A stretch of DNA of 64,000 bases from Branchinecta lynchi (GCA_023053575.1 JAKZAP010000007.1:27181464-27245463), one strand, 5' to 3'; shown: positions 21,056 through 34,200, counted from the first letter of the stretch. Notes: a model not told the origin generated them from the letters alone. A program made the numbers and translations.

Positions 21056-22131
21056 CCTAACCTAACCTAACCTAACCTAACCTAACCTAACCTAACCTAA
21101 CCTAACCTAACCTAACCTAACCTAACCTAACCTAACCTAACCTAACCTAACCTAACCTAACCTAACCTAACCTAACCTAACCTAACCTAACCTAACCTAA
21201 CCTAACCTAACCTAACCTAACCTAACCTAACCTAACCTAACCTAACCTAACCTAACCTAACCTAACCTAACCTAACCTAACCTAACCTAACCTAACCTAA
21301 CCTAACCTAACCTAACCTAACCTAACCTAACCTAACCTAACCTAACCTAACCTAACCTAACCTAACCTAACCTAACCTAACCTAACCTAACCTAACCTAA
21401 CCTAACCTAACCTAACCTAACCTAACCTAACCTAACCTAACCTAACCTAACCTAACCTAACCTAACCTAACCTAACCTAACCTAACCTAACCTAACCTAA
21501 CCTAACCTAACCTAACCTAACCTAACCTAACCTAACCTAACCTAACCTAACCTAACCTAACCTAACCTAACCTAACCTAACCTAACCTAACCTAAACCTA
21601 ACCTAACCTAACCTAACCTAACCTAACCTAACCTAACCTAACCTAACCTAACCTAACCTAACCTAACCTAACCTAACCTAACCTAACCTAACCTAACCTA
21701 ACCTAACCTAACCTAACCTAACCTAACCTAACCTAACCTAACCTAACCTAACCTAACCTAACCTAACCTAACCTAACCTAACCTAACCTAACCTAACCTA
21801 ACCTAACCTAACCTAACCTAACCTAACCTAACCTAACCTAACCTAACCTAACCTAACCTAACCTAACCTAACCTAACCTAACCTAACCTAACCTAACCTA
21901 ACCTAACCTAACCTAACCTAACCTAACCTAACCTAACCTAACCTAACCTAACCTAACCTAACCTAACCTAACCTAACCTAACCTAACCTAACCTAACCTA
22001 ACCTAACCTAACCTAACCTAACCTAACCTAACCTAACCTAACCTAACCTAACCTAACCTAACCTAACCTAACCTAACCTAACCTAACCTAACCTAACCTA
22101 ACCTAACTAACCTAACCTAACCTAACCTAAC
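21056..22131. repeat. Telomeric array (CCTAA)n = (TTAGG)n
   Basis: About 215 near-perfect CCTAA units in one orientation. Irregular units are visible near 21594 (CCTAAACC), near 22104 (AACTAACC) and at the end (CCTATACG). On the + strand, CCTAA to the left of unique DNA is the orientation of a chromosome's left end. 22132 onward would therefore be subtelomere, and the preceding gap a join to a different contig. Confidence 0.95.
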
Positions 22132-23289
22132 CTATACGTACGACTCCGAGGGTTCTACGTATTAGTACGATTGGCATCCCGGTATTCCCGTTCGCTGTTT
22201 TTCTTCTGTTAAATAAAAGGAAAGGAAGAAGGAGAATCACAGCTGTTATGATTATTTATTTTGGTTTATTTATATTTATTACTTCTTATCTAACCCTAAT
22301 TTCAAGATTGCCTGGTTCCGGTTTACTTGGTAGGCTGATAGACAACAGTCAGGTCAGTCCACCACAAGAGTCAGATCTTTGGATACCATAGCCTAGTCGA
22401 CAGGAGTGGTATCCAGCCTCGAACCTTGCCTGAAGATGTGGGAAACAAATTTCGTTGCAATCCTAACAAAGTCAAAACTGTCTAGAAAGAAAACCTGCAT
22501 GACCTAGGATTGTAGGACCTGTTTTGAACTGCACAGAAGTTGCCTTGTAAGATTTTCAGGCCAAGTTCTCTTCCGTGTTCTGTGTTCACAGTTGTCTGAT
22601 TTGGGTAAAAAAAACATTAGCTGCGTTCTTTGTCACGGGAGTTCTCACCGGTGGTCTCCGGTTTTTCTTATAAGCCATTTTTGCATCCACCAGTCAATTA
22701 ACCTGTTTTTGAACTAACCAGTGTCCGGTTTTATCTCACCATTGGGAACTAACCAGAACTTGCTTGTGAGCCTGGCTTCAGCGAGGAGTTAGCCGGTTTT
22801 CATCAACTCACAGGTGAACCAAAAGAACGCTTTTTAAGGGAAGAACTGGACACTGGTGACTAAACACCAGTGACAGCCCGGAGTGCAACAAATGCAGCTA
22901 TTATTTTGCTTACGCTGTTTCGTGTTTTGTCGCTGTTCTGATTATATGCAAATTTAGGATCCTGAGCATGTCTTAAGCGGAAAATCTGTTAAATTGCAAA
23001 TTATATTCCAAAACGACCATACTTTAGGATCCAGCTTTATCCTCCGAACTTCTGCAATTCTTTTTTTTCTGTCTGTGAATCTCTCGGCAATTTTCTATCT
23101 GAACAGTGATAAAACATTCTAGGAGAGCAATTTCCGTGTTTTGCAAAACAGACAGCGGAACAGAGAACTCAGAATAGCGTACAAAAACGGGAAAATGAGA
23201 AACAGTGTGTTCAGTGTTTTGACGAAAACAGGAAAAATATGAAACAGAGTGAAAAAGCGAACAGAACAGATACAAAAAATGCAACTAAT

Positions 23290-23460
23290 ATTTAGCATAG
23301 CCTATGCCAGATTCTGAATAGCTGCTTCTACCCTTGCTCTGACCTACCTCGCTATGGTATGGATGAATTGTTAATGGTTGATTTCTGAGCTTCACTCAAA
23401 TGACTAATAATTTATTGGGTTCCATCATAGCTTAGTTCAAATAGGTGTTGCAAGGCGAAT
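23290..23460. mobile_element. Fragment of the 2.9-kb MITE family
   Basis: GCATAGCCTATGCC followed by CTGACCTACCTCGCTA and GGTTGATTTCTGAGCTTCA, matching the centre of the element at 2900-3265. The arms are mostly lost. Confidence 0.6.
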
Positions 23461-23965
23461 CATGACGTACAAGATGTATTACAGTAGTATTAAAGATTCC
23501 TCTTTTCTTTGGGGTATGCCTTAATAAGGAGAACAGACCCAAATTCTATTCTCGCTTATTATGCAGAACTAATCAGATAGCTTGTTTGGTTCCATCAGCA
23601 GGCCAAGGAAATTAGCCTCACTAGGGCAGCACCAGACAGGTAGCATCAAAGTTCTAGTTTGTTCGAACCTGTAGAAACAACTTTTCTTCAAAAGAACACA
23701 GTTCTATTAAGAATGCTTATTGTTAGTTTGAGGACAAATACATAGATTTATAAAAATTGTACGCATTCTTACGATTGTCAATTGGCTAATCAGTTGCTTT
23801 ACAGAGACAATTTGACTATCGTCAACAGGTGATGATTAGCAAATCAAAAGGGAAAACAGCGGTAGATAACCAAAAGAAAAAAAACTGAAATCAACCAGGA
23901 TTCCTGGACACGAAGGAATTTAATGTTGAAAATTTCTAGTATAGCCTTGAATAGGCTGCTGCTAC

Positions 23966-24105
23966 TAAATATTCTTTGAGCCCAAGCTGACTTTGACAGC
24001 CTGACGAGGACCCTTGCCAAGAAGGGCCGAAATATCGCTGATGAAAAATCATAGCTGACGTATCCGTTGTAAACATTGTTTGAATAAACTGCTGCTACTA
24101 TTCGG
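23966..24105 (+). mobile_element. Hammerhead-like dispersed element
   Basis: CTGACGA (24002-24008), a stem of GGaCCCTT/AAGGGCC with loop GCCAAG, then GAAA (24030-24033), as in the hammerhead ribozyme core CUGANGA-stem II-GAAA. The downstream body (ATCGCTGATGA...GCTGACGTATCCG) ends in AACATTGTTTGAATAAA. ACAGC before the core can pair with GTTGT after it (stem I-like). Cleavage competence is not shown. Confidence 0.65.
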
Positions 24106-24140
24106 TTTACATAAGGTGGTGAGTTTCCAAACAGGTCGTT

Positions 24141-27100
24141 CTTACTGTCTTTCACTAAGCAACCTAACAATAAGTTCTAACGGCGTAAAGTTGTGACTTC
24201 ATCATCCAAATAAATTGAACTTTTGAGGGGGGAGCCCGACCAAGCAATCTGATTGACTCTGGAAAGCTCTACGAGCTTCTGTTTTTGCAACTTCCGCTAA
24301 AACTCGGTTCGCTTTCCAGAGCTGTTATCTAGTTCTGCTAGTTCCACCTTTGAAAGCAAATCCACTTTGAAAGCAAATCCACTTTGCAAGTGGAAAGTGA
24401 CTTCGGCAATTGAGCGGGAAGTTATAAAGGTGCAACAGAGAAGCTTTGCCTTCCTAGCTTTGCTTTTCAGAACAGACAAATCTAGACACGCTGTATATGG
24501 TAACACCTTACTATGCCTATTTGAAGGATGTGTATGGAAAATGCTCCCTGTATATATATATACTTATCTAGCACTCGGGATATCCTCATGTGTCATGCGA
24601 GAGATAAAGTTGGTGGAAGGAAGAGGCCCTAGCAGTGATAAAAAAAAAACTTAAAGGACCCCCCGTACTTAAAACACCAATACAACCTACATACAAATGG
24701 CATTCATGAATTTTTTAACCAGGAAACCTAAATTTTGTATGTTACATTCGAAACGTAAACGTTTTTCTTGAAAACAGTATTTCTTTCTGAAAGCCAGTCG
24801 GTAAATGCCTTGTCCCTCCCCCCGCAATTTATCCTGAAATCTCCAAACCTTGTAGGCTATTGGGGTTGAAATTAGAAAATTATACAGTTTTGGTATCATT
24901 TAATTGATAGTCCAGTTTTTTGCCAAAAGACATCAAAAGATTCTCTCCTCCATCCTTTCTGCTAATGTGACTCTTTTTGCTAGAAAGGAGTCTGGTGCAA
25001 GAATGGGAAAATGAACCAAGGCCTTGGAAGATAGGCGACAAGAAACGCGACTAATAATAAGAGTTCTCTTCTGGGTAGACTGCTTTCTTTAGATTGTTTA
25101 CTCTTTCAAGCATTAGTCTCTCTTGTGGGTGTCATGACCTTATGTTTGTAGTATCGCGACTCTCCCGTCTTAGCCCAGTGTCTGGTCTGTGCAGTTATGT
25201 TTCCACTTACCAAACATTCGTTTAAACAACCAGGGTCTGTAGGTCCTATATTAATTAATACTCCTCGAGAATGGAGGTTTTGTTTCATGGAAAACAGAGT
25301 TGCAGGACATTTATTAAAGAATTTCCCTCACCATGGTATCCTTTCCAGCATCGCCGAAAGTTCCCGACCGGACCTGGTTTCCATCATCGACAAAACTGCA
25401 AAAAAAGGGTGTGCTCTGTCAAGTTATGCAGGAATGTCTCTTGTCAATTTCACAGGTAAGTTCCAGCCTGTAAGATCTTTCGGTGTCTGCCCTGAATGAC
25501 GCTTGTAGTTATAGGGGGAGTGCTATATATAAGGATTTAATGGTGGCAGAGATTCCCGCAACCTGTCTATTAATTATTCATGTTGCATTTAGCTACTGCA
25601 GTGGGGGAGGGAAAGATGCCTCAGAAAATTTGGACATGCACAGGTTGACGGGTGGAAGGAGCGGCATGAAACTTAGATGCTAACAAGGATCGTATCCCCT
25701 AGGCCTGTTAAAGACTGGTCGGATCCGACGTCGCTAAATAGAATTGGAGGGGGTATCAGCAATGTATTTTCTGATGCCGTTCAAGTTTGATTGGTCGGGG
25801 CCCACTGGATTTACTTGGAAACCAGAGTCCTCGTCCCTTAAGGCCTTGCGCAAATCCCCGATGTTGACTTTGCCAAGATGTTCGTCCTGCATTTGTTACC
25901 TGGCTTTCTAAACCGAATTCATTTCTGTTAAGACCCTTTCAAGTGTTACCTTGTTTCGCCGATTACATTCTTGTTATGAGCCCTCATTAAGAGGGTCATC
26001 AGAAATATTCTTTGTGTCGAACAAAGTACAGATGGATGCGTATCCGTGTGTTTAGTCTGCAGCCAGATATTCTTTTATCTATTGCACGGCTTGACATCTA
26101 TGAAAGAGATAGTCTGTATATAAAATCTGATTAGATCTACTGTATCCTCGGGGAATTCATAACTGTATTTTCCGCCATTTTCTCACTGTCACTAGTTATG
26201 TTATATTTCCTAACAGCCTCGCCGTCATTGTCGTATAACTAAGACAGACTAAAACTACTTTATTAACTCTTCGCTACACGGTTTTCTTGCTCTCGCTGGA
26301 TTTTACAGACATGTCTGGCGCTTTTACAAACTTGTTTGTCCGACAAACGTTCAAGGTTAATAAGTTTAAGTGCTTCTTTCCTGAAGGAAACAGCTGGGGA
26401 ATTGAGACAGAACTTTTATACTGCGGGAAGGTTTTAGATAAGGCAATAAAAACACAAATTGCCAGATGGTCGCGCTTGTGAGGGATTTTAGTGTAAAGCA
26501 AACGTTCGCAGAAAGCGTTTAGTTATTATACCGCTGATAGTAGGGCTCAGTAGGCCGTATGGAACCAAACAAGTAGCCGTGGAAACTTCCTTGGGAAAAA
26601 GAAGTATCTTCTGCTGTCCGTCAGTATCTTCCCGACTAACAGTTTGTCTTTTTTAGCTGGTCCCTCGCATTGGTTTCCACATCTTACATCAAACTGCGAA
26701 AGTGACGCTTGTGAGAAAGCTCCGAAACCTGCGAACTTCTTGTCACTCAAAGACTGGACTTGTTGTTAGTAAAAGTGTCAAGTGCCAAGCAGAAGAATTC
26801 AGCGTGTGAGCGGATGTTTTTATCAGAGCACGAAGGGAACGGAAGTTTTTTCTATTCTCTTTACAGAGGGTTTGGTAGTCTGAATATATGAAATTCGTTT
26901 GAAGCCGTCTGTCGTGATAAGCCACGCCCGAATTTACCGGAACTGAGTTTATATGCGAAGGAGGCTTTATTATCAGTGAATTAGACAATGATTATCGGAA
27001 TTGTACGTGCTAGTACGTACGGAAATCATTTTGAAGAATAGGAAAGACTAAGGGAGTTTCATTATTAGTTGAATGTTCCTTATTGCGAGCGCTGTAGCAG

Positions 27101-27413
27101 CTTTCAGTTTCCGGTTTTCACCGTATTTTGTGGAGCCCATAACTCGTGAACCAGTGCAAGTATCAAGTTGAAACTTGGTACACTTGTGGTTATTCGAATC
27201 TAGTTGTGCCCAACCGGTTTTGACCAGTGAAAAATGTGCGTAACTTGGACCTGGACATAGGACGATGAAATTCCTTGTACATGTAGATCCTAGGGCTGAA
27301 GAAATTGCTTTTAAAGTTGCTCCCCCACCCACCCCGTTCATGGGCAACTGGGCACAGATTGCCCAGGAGTAAGGTTCTTTACCTGTGGCAGGAAGCAACA
27401 GGTATAAAGTTGA
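24141..27413. other. No supported gene
   Basis: Short frames at 24367-24654, 25197-25499 and 26287-26481 lack domains, clear splice borders or promoters. A small direct repeat (TTTGAAAGCAAATCCAC twice, 24349-24383) is present. Otherwise the sequence looks non-coding. Confidence 0.45.
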
Positions 27414-28260
27414 AACCTGGTAGCTTTGTGAGCATTGGGATCTCTTTTTGGGATCCCAAAACGTAAGTGGAGGGATACCTATGACATCGCAAAAGTTGTC
27501 CGTCTGTCTGTGAGCACGATAACTCTCGAAGGGAATGAGATATTTGGATGAAACTTGGTGTAAGGGTTCTTTAGGTCAAGGGTAAGGTCAAGTTCGTAGA
27601 TGGACTTCGTAGCTCTATATTTAGGGGTGGGGGAGGGGGGTCAGATTAAGGGGCAAACAAAATATTTTGAAACAGCTAATGTGATAGCCGATTATATGGT
27701 AATAAGACATGCTAAACACGATGGTGAAAACCATTTTCTCGCCAGTATTTCGCCCGGAATCCGGCAAAAAGCGGAAAGTTGGTTGAAAGTAAAAGTTTCA
27801 TTTGAAGTTGATTAAATGTTCTATTTAGGGGTAAGAAGACATGCTGAACACTTATCTGAAAAGCAAGTTGATTAGGTGACAGGTTCAGGGGTAAGAAGCG
27901 ATGCTGAGTCTCTATATAACAATCATTTTTTACCCGGACATATAATTCGTCCGGAATCCGATTGTAACCGGAATTTATTTTATAAGTTAAAGATTTATTT
28001 GAAGTTGATTATGTTCTATATAGAGATAAGGATATACGCTGACATTTAGTTCGCTCGGAATCCGGAACTTTGGCAGAAGTAAAGCAGGAAGTTTCGGTCA
28101 GTGTCGTCAAAATAGATATGGCTTATAGAGGTAAATCTGAACTTTCACTGATGATTAGCCTGGGGAAGACTGGATCTGGCGAAGACAAGACCCAATTGTC
28201 TGGATCAAATATTAGGTTTTTGTATCCCGACGAAACCTTTGGTCTTATTCCTCCCCCCCC
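27414..28260 (-). repeat. Dispersed repeat with GGATCCC and GATAACTCTCGA ends, inverted copy
   Basis: Runs from GGGATCCCAAAACG and GCACGATAACTCTCGAA to GACGAAACCTTTGGTCTT. It is the reverse of 35148-36115, and related pieces lie at 30260-31790. The interior carries diverged units with CCGGAATCCGG and GGGGTAAGAAG..ATGCTGA at about 27758, 27840 and 27900. It is non-coding. Confidence 0.65.
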
Positions 28261-29029
28261 CCCCCCCCCCCCCCCCCCCCTCTGTGTTCAGGGGCAATTG
28301 GAACCAGATTGCCCAGTTTTTAAGGTGATGAAATTCCTTTGTGCTTTTGGATCATAGGGTTTGAGGATATATATGTGGAGTTGAGCCACCCCCACCCTCC
28401 CCGTTCAAGCGAAAGTGGCCCAATTTGCCCGTGAGTAAAGTTTTTGACCTGCGACTAGAGTCAATCTCTAAGCTGATATAGTCTAGGATGTATGGGTCTA
28501 GATATACAATTTGACGGGTCCCGTTCATGGGTAACTGGGCTCAGATTTTCCACGAGTTACGTTCGTCTATGACATGTCTTGAGTTCAACTCTTGTATACT
28601 TGTGGATATCTATGTATAGATGCGGATTTGGTGTAACATCAAGAAATAAGACCACGCGACGTACCTCATTCCTTAATGATAAGTTGGAAACTGGACAGTT
28701 TTGTCATATGATCGATTATATGCCGTTCTTAATGAAATTGCAACAAAGGGGGTATTAGGCTGCTACGATTTGGTTTATTGCACTTGTGATTACATTGCTA
28801 ATGGAAAAGAAGTTTGAAGGGTCGGACTGCCTAGCAAGACATCCAGTATGGAAACTGAAACCGTTCTTGCAAGATTTGAATATCTTCTTTGTTCCCTTTT
28901 TTCCTAAATGCGTTTTCTTTACATTGAAAGCTCTTACACTGGGAAGTTTCAGAATATTATTTCAATACTTTTTTGGTTATTGGGGATGTGAAATGTCTTG
29001 TCTCTAACGCTGTTTGTTTATAAGATGTG
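28261..29029. repeat. Diverged GGGCAACTGGGC repeats, no gene
   Basis: Phrases such as GTTCA.GGGCAA(C/T)TGG..CAGATTGCCC recur here (28285, 28520) and at 27340. A C homopolymer (28251-28280) is a likely assembly weak point. Confidence 0.5.
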
Positions 29030-29067
29030 ATAAATATTCTTTGAGCCCAAGCTGACTTTGAAACATT

Positions 29068-29262
29068 TATTCCAGCAATGTTTTCTACGGATACGTCAGC
29101 TAAGATTCTTCATAAGCGATATTTCGGCCCTTCTTGGCAAGGGTCCTCGTCAGGCTTGAACAAGAGGATTGGAAGCCTGACGAGGACCCTTGCCAAGAAG
29201 GGCCGAAATATCGCTTATGAAGAATCTTAGCTGACGTATCCGTAGAAAACATTGCTGGAATA
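29068..29262. mobile_element. Fold-back of two hammerhead-like elements
   Basis: Arms 29068-29157 and 29173-29262 are almost perfect reverse complements around a 15-bp spacer. Each holds the core: minus strand 29122-29153 and plus strand 29177-29208. The whole could fold into one 90-bp hairpin. Confidence 0.85.
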
Positions 29263-30151
29263 AGTTGTGATAAATATTTTACTTTCACACTCCACGTCTG
29301 AGCGCTTGCGCACTTGTATGTTTCGTTGGTGCTTCCGTGTTATTTATGTTGTAGGTTTTACAAGCGCGGAAAGAGTTTTAAAGAATAGTGAAGCCTTGAG
29401 GGAGATAAGGTTATTAGTTTTGTTAGTGCGTCTACACGTGAATTTTGTTAAGCACGTTGGAATAAAACTTGGAGAGTATGGCGGTCTTGTGAACTAGGTA
29501 TGTTATGTCGATGTTCAGACTACTGTAAAAAAAAATTCTTGCAGTATTTCCTACTCGGACTAATCTTATCCTTATTGAGATAAGATTACCCCTAATTCGG
29601 ATTAATCTTATCCCAATAGAGATAAGATTAATCCCAGCAGCAAATACTGTATCCGATTTCAGTGAAACTTGATGGGTGGGAGGAGCAATGCCCTAGATGT
29701 GATGTCTGTATGTCCGATTCGCAGAGTTGAAGGGGTGCTTACTTGACGCGTAAAGACCAAACCGGATGAGCTTTTCTGAGACCTAACATAGCACCGTCCG
29801 AGTCGTGCGAGATCGCAGCCTCTGTTTCTTCAGCGAGGCTATTGACCAGTGTGAGGTAGGCTCAGTGTAAACTTTGTACCGTGTTTGATATTAAAAGTTT
29901 ACCTAAAACTACTGTTTATATTATAGGAAACTCTTGAAAGCATTAGGCTTAATATTTTTACTCGGGTACTCGATGGGAGAACTTTTAAGAGTAGGAAAGG
30001 TAATCAGATACAAACATGGATTCCTGGAATTTCAGTTCGGTTCTCGGCATCTGTAAGCTTCTCTCCACTGGTGGATAGTCCAGTCTGATGAATGAACGAA
30101 ACTGATTGTTCGATTTTTTGTTTCTGCTAAAAAGTATTACCTTGTGGATCT
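29263..30151. other. No gene; short palindromes at 29555-29635
   Basis: GGATTAATCTTATC and GATAAGATTAATCC occur around 29558-29633 as nested inverted words. Frames are short and unsupported. Confidence 0.5.
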
Positions 30152-30461
30152 GGTTAATGGTCTATTAGGACGATTATGAGACGTGTATGGGGGCTGGCAA
30201 AGAACGAACATCTGCAAGACACGATTATCTGTTCTAGAAAGATGAACAAATATTCCTCTTTCGGGTCCCATCGAAACCTTTGGTCTTGTTGTTAAACGCG
30301 GATAACTTAAAGCCTACGCTGATAAATTAGAAGTTTTACCTTGATCGTTCTTAGGACCACTGGCACTTTTTTTTTAATTCAGCTAGATTCCGGTCAGTCT
30401 ATTTGTACGGCGGGAACATTCAGTTCAAATATAGGTTCTGGATGTATTCTTACGTCTATAT
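30152..30461 (+). repeat. Direct repeat unit 1 (310 bp)
   Basis: Identical to 30941-31251 except for one T in a homopolymer (9 against 10). It includes part of the GGTCCCATCGAAACCTTTGG dispersed repeat. Confidence 0.9.
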
Positions 30462-30540
30462 AAGATTAAGATTTTTAGATTTAATAAAAAGATTAAGATT
30501 TAAGATCTAATCTTAATCTAATCTAATCTAATCAGTATTC
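30462..30540. repeat. GATTAAGATT / AATCTTAATC palindromic stretch
   Basis: Short inverted words repeat many times right after the first direct-repeat unit. They could form a hairpin and may mark the rearrangement point. Confidence 0.6.
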
Positions 30541-30940
30541 GGAAATTCGCCATATTCCGGTTCACCGCTTCTAAGCCGACTAGTTTCTGTAAATCCCCCT
30601 CTACCTCACCACCGCAATTGTGTCAGACAGAGTAAAATAGATCCACAGGTTCACGAGCAGAAAACCTGCAATCTGAGTCCCTAATGGACATGTCGCAGAA
30701 ACTGAAAGTTACCCACTACCTTATGGATCCGACTGCTTAGTGTGTCTATACGAGTACTGATTCCGAGACAATGGGGGATTGGCAGAACCAATCCACTTGG
30801 AGCGCTGAACCGGTGTAAGTCAATTGCGAGTTGAGTGTTCACACCTCAGAAGCTTACTTACAAGGGCTTGGATGTTCAAAAAGCCCTTATTCACCTACGT
30901 GTTTGCAGATGGTAATTATCATGCCGGTAGCTAATGGCAA

Positions 30941-31251
30941 GGTTAATGGTCTATTAGGACGATTATGAGACGTGTATGGGGGCTGGCAAAGAACGAACAT
31001 CTGCAAGACACGATTATCTGTTCTAGAAAGATGAACAAATATTCCTCTTTCGGGTCCCATCGAAACCTTTGGTCTTGTTGTTAAACGCGGATAACTTAAA
31101 GCCTACGCTGATAAATTAGAAGTTTTACCTTGATCGTTCTTAGGACCACTGGCACTTTTTTTTTTAATTCAGCTAGATTCCGGTCAGTCTATTTGTACGG
31201 CGGGAACATTCAGTTCAAATATAGGTTCTGGATGTATTCTTACGTCTATAT
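30941..31251 (+). repeat. Direct repeat unit 2 (311 bp)
   Basis: Second copy at an offset of 789-790 bases. It continues into further units of the same dispersed repeat (GGATTCCGGCAAAATAGG) up to about 31790. Confidence 0.9.
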
Positions 31252-34200
31252 CGACGCTCTAGTCGACCCTCTTACCGACTTCAGATACGACTTTTCGCTC
31301 TCAACAATTTTCCGCTTTATGACGGATTCCGGCAAAATAGGCTACTAACTGTCCGGCGAAAAGATAAAGTTCATTGTCTCTGTACTCCTATGCCGAACCT
31401 CAATTCAAATCAGATAACAAAAAAATCCTACGAAATGTCCACTTGTTCCCAGATTCCGGAGGAACTGTTTATCCGGTGAGAAAAAGAAATTCAGTTAAGG
31501 ATTCAGCTTGTCTCCTTACCCATACTCGAACATCGCATTAACCTGAAACATTTTGTTCATCCCTTAATCCAGAAACCCACCCCCACCTCTAACAATATGG
31601 TTACGGGCCCATCTATCATTTACTCCGCCTTTTCAAAATGGCGGGTCATAAATAAATTACTTACTTACTTACTATGAACTTAAACTGTACGTTTGGCCCA
31701 ACAAATACTCACGCCAAGTTTGAACAACATCTCTCAATCTCTTGGAGAGTTATCGTTGTGATAAACGGGCAACTTTTAAGAAGTCATGGGTATCCGCGTC
31801 ACTTAATTAACGAGGTGAGGGAAACCTCTGAGACTCACACTCTGAACAGAGGGGGGGGGGGGGGGGGGGTAGCCTAACATTGGTCATATTTTCTCTAATC
31901 TGTCTCGCCGGCTTGCTATCTATCTAGTTACGTGCTGGAACGACTTTTTACGCAAAAGACTCCTTCATGACAAGTTGGTGTCCTCGTCTCGACCAAGTCG
32001 GCTAATGGATACATTTTAGCCATGAAACTCTTTCATCAGTAAACCAAAGGAGCTTTGATTTTTGGTCTTGTGGGCTATCCTTGACCTCCAATAGATAGCC
32101 TTTTCAACTGTAGGCTTCGTACCCCCCCCCCCCACACCCTCCGTAGAGCACGTTTTGTGAGTTCGGCGTAAAAAAACACTAGATGGCTCCTGGAGGCATA
32201 CTGAGCTACCGAGAACTGTAAGCCTGAAACAGCAAAGCCATACAAAATAATGTTTAGATGACTGCCTTTGCACTGTTTACAAGATAAGATTCCAGCCTGT
32301 TTCAAGGCTTACTTGCTGAAAAGCATTAGTTTATTTCGGATTGCTAGCGCCACCTATAATCAGTTCCTTCTTGCGAATGATTGACCTAGATGGCGCAGCT
32401 TTGTCTCGCTCGCTTCAACCCAGACTGGACCTTCCAGATGTCCGAGGCTTCCGCGTAGTGAATTTTTATGATAACGATGACGGCTGATTTGCTCTTCTTC
32501 GACCTTTCCCTAGAGGTCCCTTCCCACTTCAAATATCTCCTACAAATTACATCCCAGTCACAACTGCCAATCACTTTCTCGCTTCTTCCTACATTTGCAT
32601 TTTTGTTTTGTCTCTCGGACCGGTTGCCTCTATGGTACCTTCCAGTCATCCGGAATGTCCAAGACCCCGGACTTCCAGACGTCTTGGGCCGGCTTCACCT
32701 TCCAGATCGGTCCTGACCAAAAATGCTGTCTGGAATCCGGAAGAAAAGTCTGGAAGATGAAGCCTGGCTTTTCGCAAACTTGTCATTCGCTACTTAGAAA
32801 AAGAAGGGTTGTGTGTTTCTTCTCCTTTCATTGTGGGCTTTTCTCTAATTTTACCGTATTCATCAAAGAAGGAAAAGTCAGGAGTATGGAGTGGTAGTCC
32901 TTCGTCAAGAGGCCGTGTCGCCAACGCGATTCATTTTCTCAACTGCGAGTTCTCGGTTCGAACGCAGATTCGCACAGCAAACTTACTAAGCAGGCTACAT
33001 CAGTCTTAGGAAGCCGAAATACCGCAAGAGAGTTCCCTCTGAAGAAATTCGAGGGATGGGCAGTTCCTAGATGTGGTATTCCTTGGAGTTCCAGACCAAG
33101 AACCAATAAAACTAGCAAGAACAACTTTTATTGTAAACTGTAAACTGAAAATTGCTCTAGTATACACAAAATCTGAAAACACAGGACTGCACGTTTCCGT
33201 TAGGGAGTGTACGTCGATAACATACAGCATCAAGGGCTCAACATGCACTGCCAGTAGGGAATAATTATTAGTACGATTACACTACATCACAGAACACTTT
33301 CGCCTCTAGGGATCACACAAGTATTCAGAGTGAACGAATAAGCGGTGTTTAGAATGATGTCGCGACTTGAAGCTATCAGTCGATTCTGCATTAGCCGAAT
33401 CTTCGGTGAGACTATTGTTGAGTCCACGCAAACTCTAGTTGTACAAAGCATTGCAGAAACACGATTGAACAAGCTTGAAAGTGTGCAACTATGATGACGG
33501 AGGCCAATAAATTTTATGAAATCATTCAGTTTTGTCGAATCTGCCGTTCATTAATTTAGACGTATTAAAATTAAATCTTTCTAAAAAGTCTGTAAGCGAT
33601 GGGCGGAAAACAAAACTTGGCAAGCATCTCCGGGTAGAGTAGATCAGGCGGATTTAGTTAGAATTTGGTGTTCTCCTTTGACTCTCGTTTGGATTTACTC
33701 CTAGGCTCCAATATCATAATCGTCGTGAGGTCTGACTGTCTAGCTTTGCCATATAATTAGTCGGACGAACCGGCGACTTGAATAGCAGCGGGGACAAACC
33801 CTCTTGCTTGAATATAAAGTTTATTTTGGTCGTAGGGCTACCACGGATTCTGCAAATGCAGCAATGCATCACTAATCATGTCACGATTGATCCATAATCC
33901 CACGACATAAAGAAGAACCGTAGACCTTAGCGATCTTACGTCTGGTTTTGTCTAAAGCTCTACCAACATTCGGAGGTAAAAATGGCTACTTCAAACACTA
34001 GGCATCGACTGTTTTCAGTTCTACGTCTGTGGAATCCAGAAACAAGGTGCTAAACGGAGTTGATAAATCGCACATTCCGTTGTGGAAGCTGATATAATTC
34101 GTCTTGTGTCACGCTTGTCCACCTGAAAAAGAAGGAGGGACAATTTAAAATATTCTCTCAAATGCGCACCATAATCTCACCGGGCGAGTGGAGTGATAAC

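Larger units (their letters stand above)
22133..24140 (+). repeat. Left arm of a large inverted duplication
   Basis: Blocks here match the reverse complement of 39295-40331: 22133-22405 with 40060-40331 (ACGTACGACTCCGAGGGTTC start), 23655-23745 with 39763-39853, 23840-23900 with 39600-39665, and 23920-24140 with 39295-39420. Identity looks to be about 85-90 percent by eye. About 1 kb (22405-23640) has no obvious counterpart apart from MITE pieces. No gene is seen in the arm. Confidence 0.8.

Noticed and set aside
32386..32897. Several overlapping frames of 80-100 codons on both strands
   Set aside because: They cover a CTTCCAGA fold-back repeat also seen at 49.2 kb; no coding signature.
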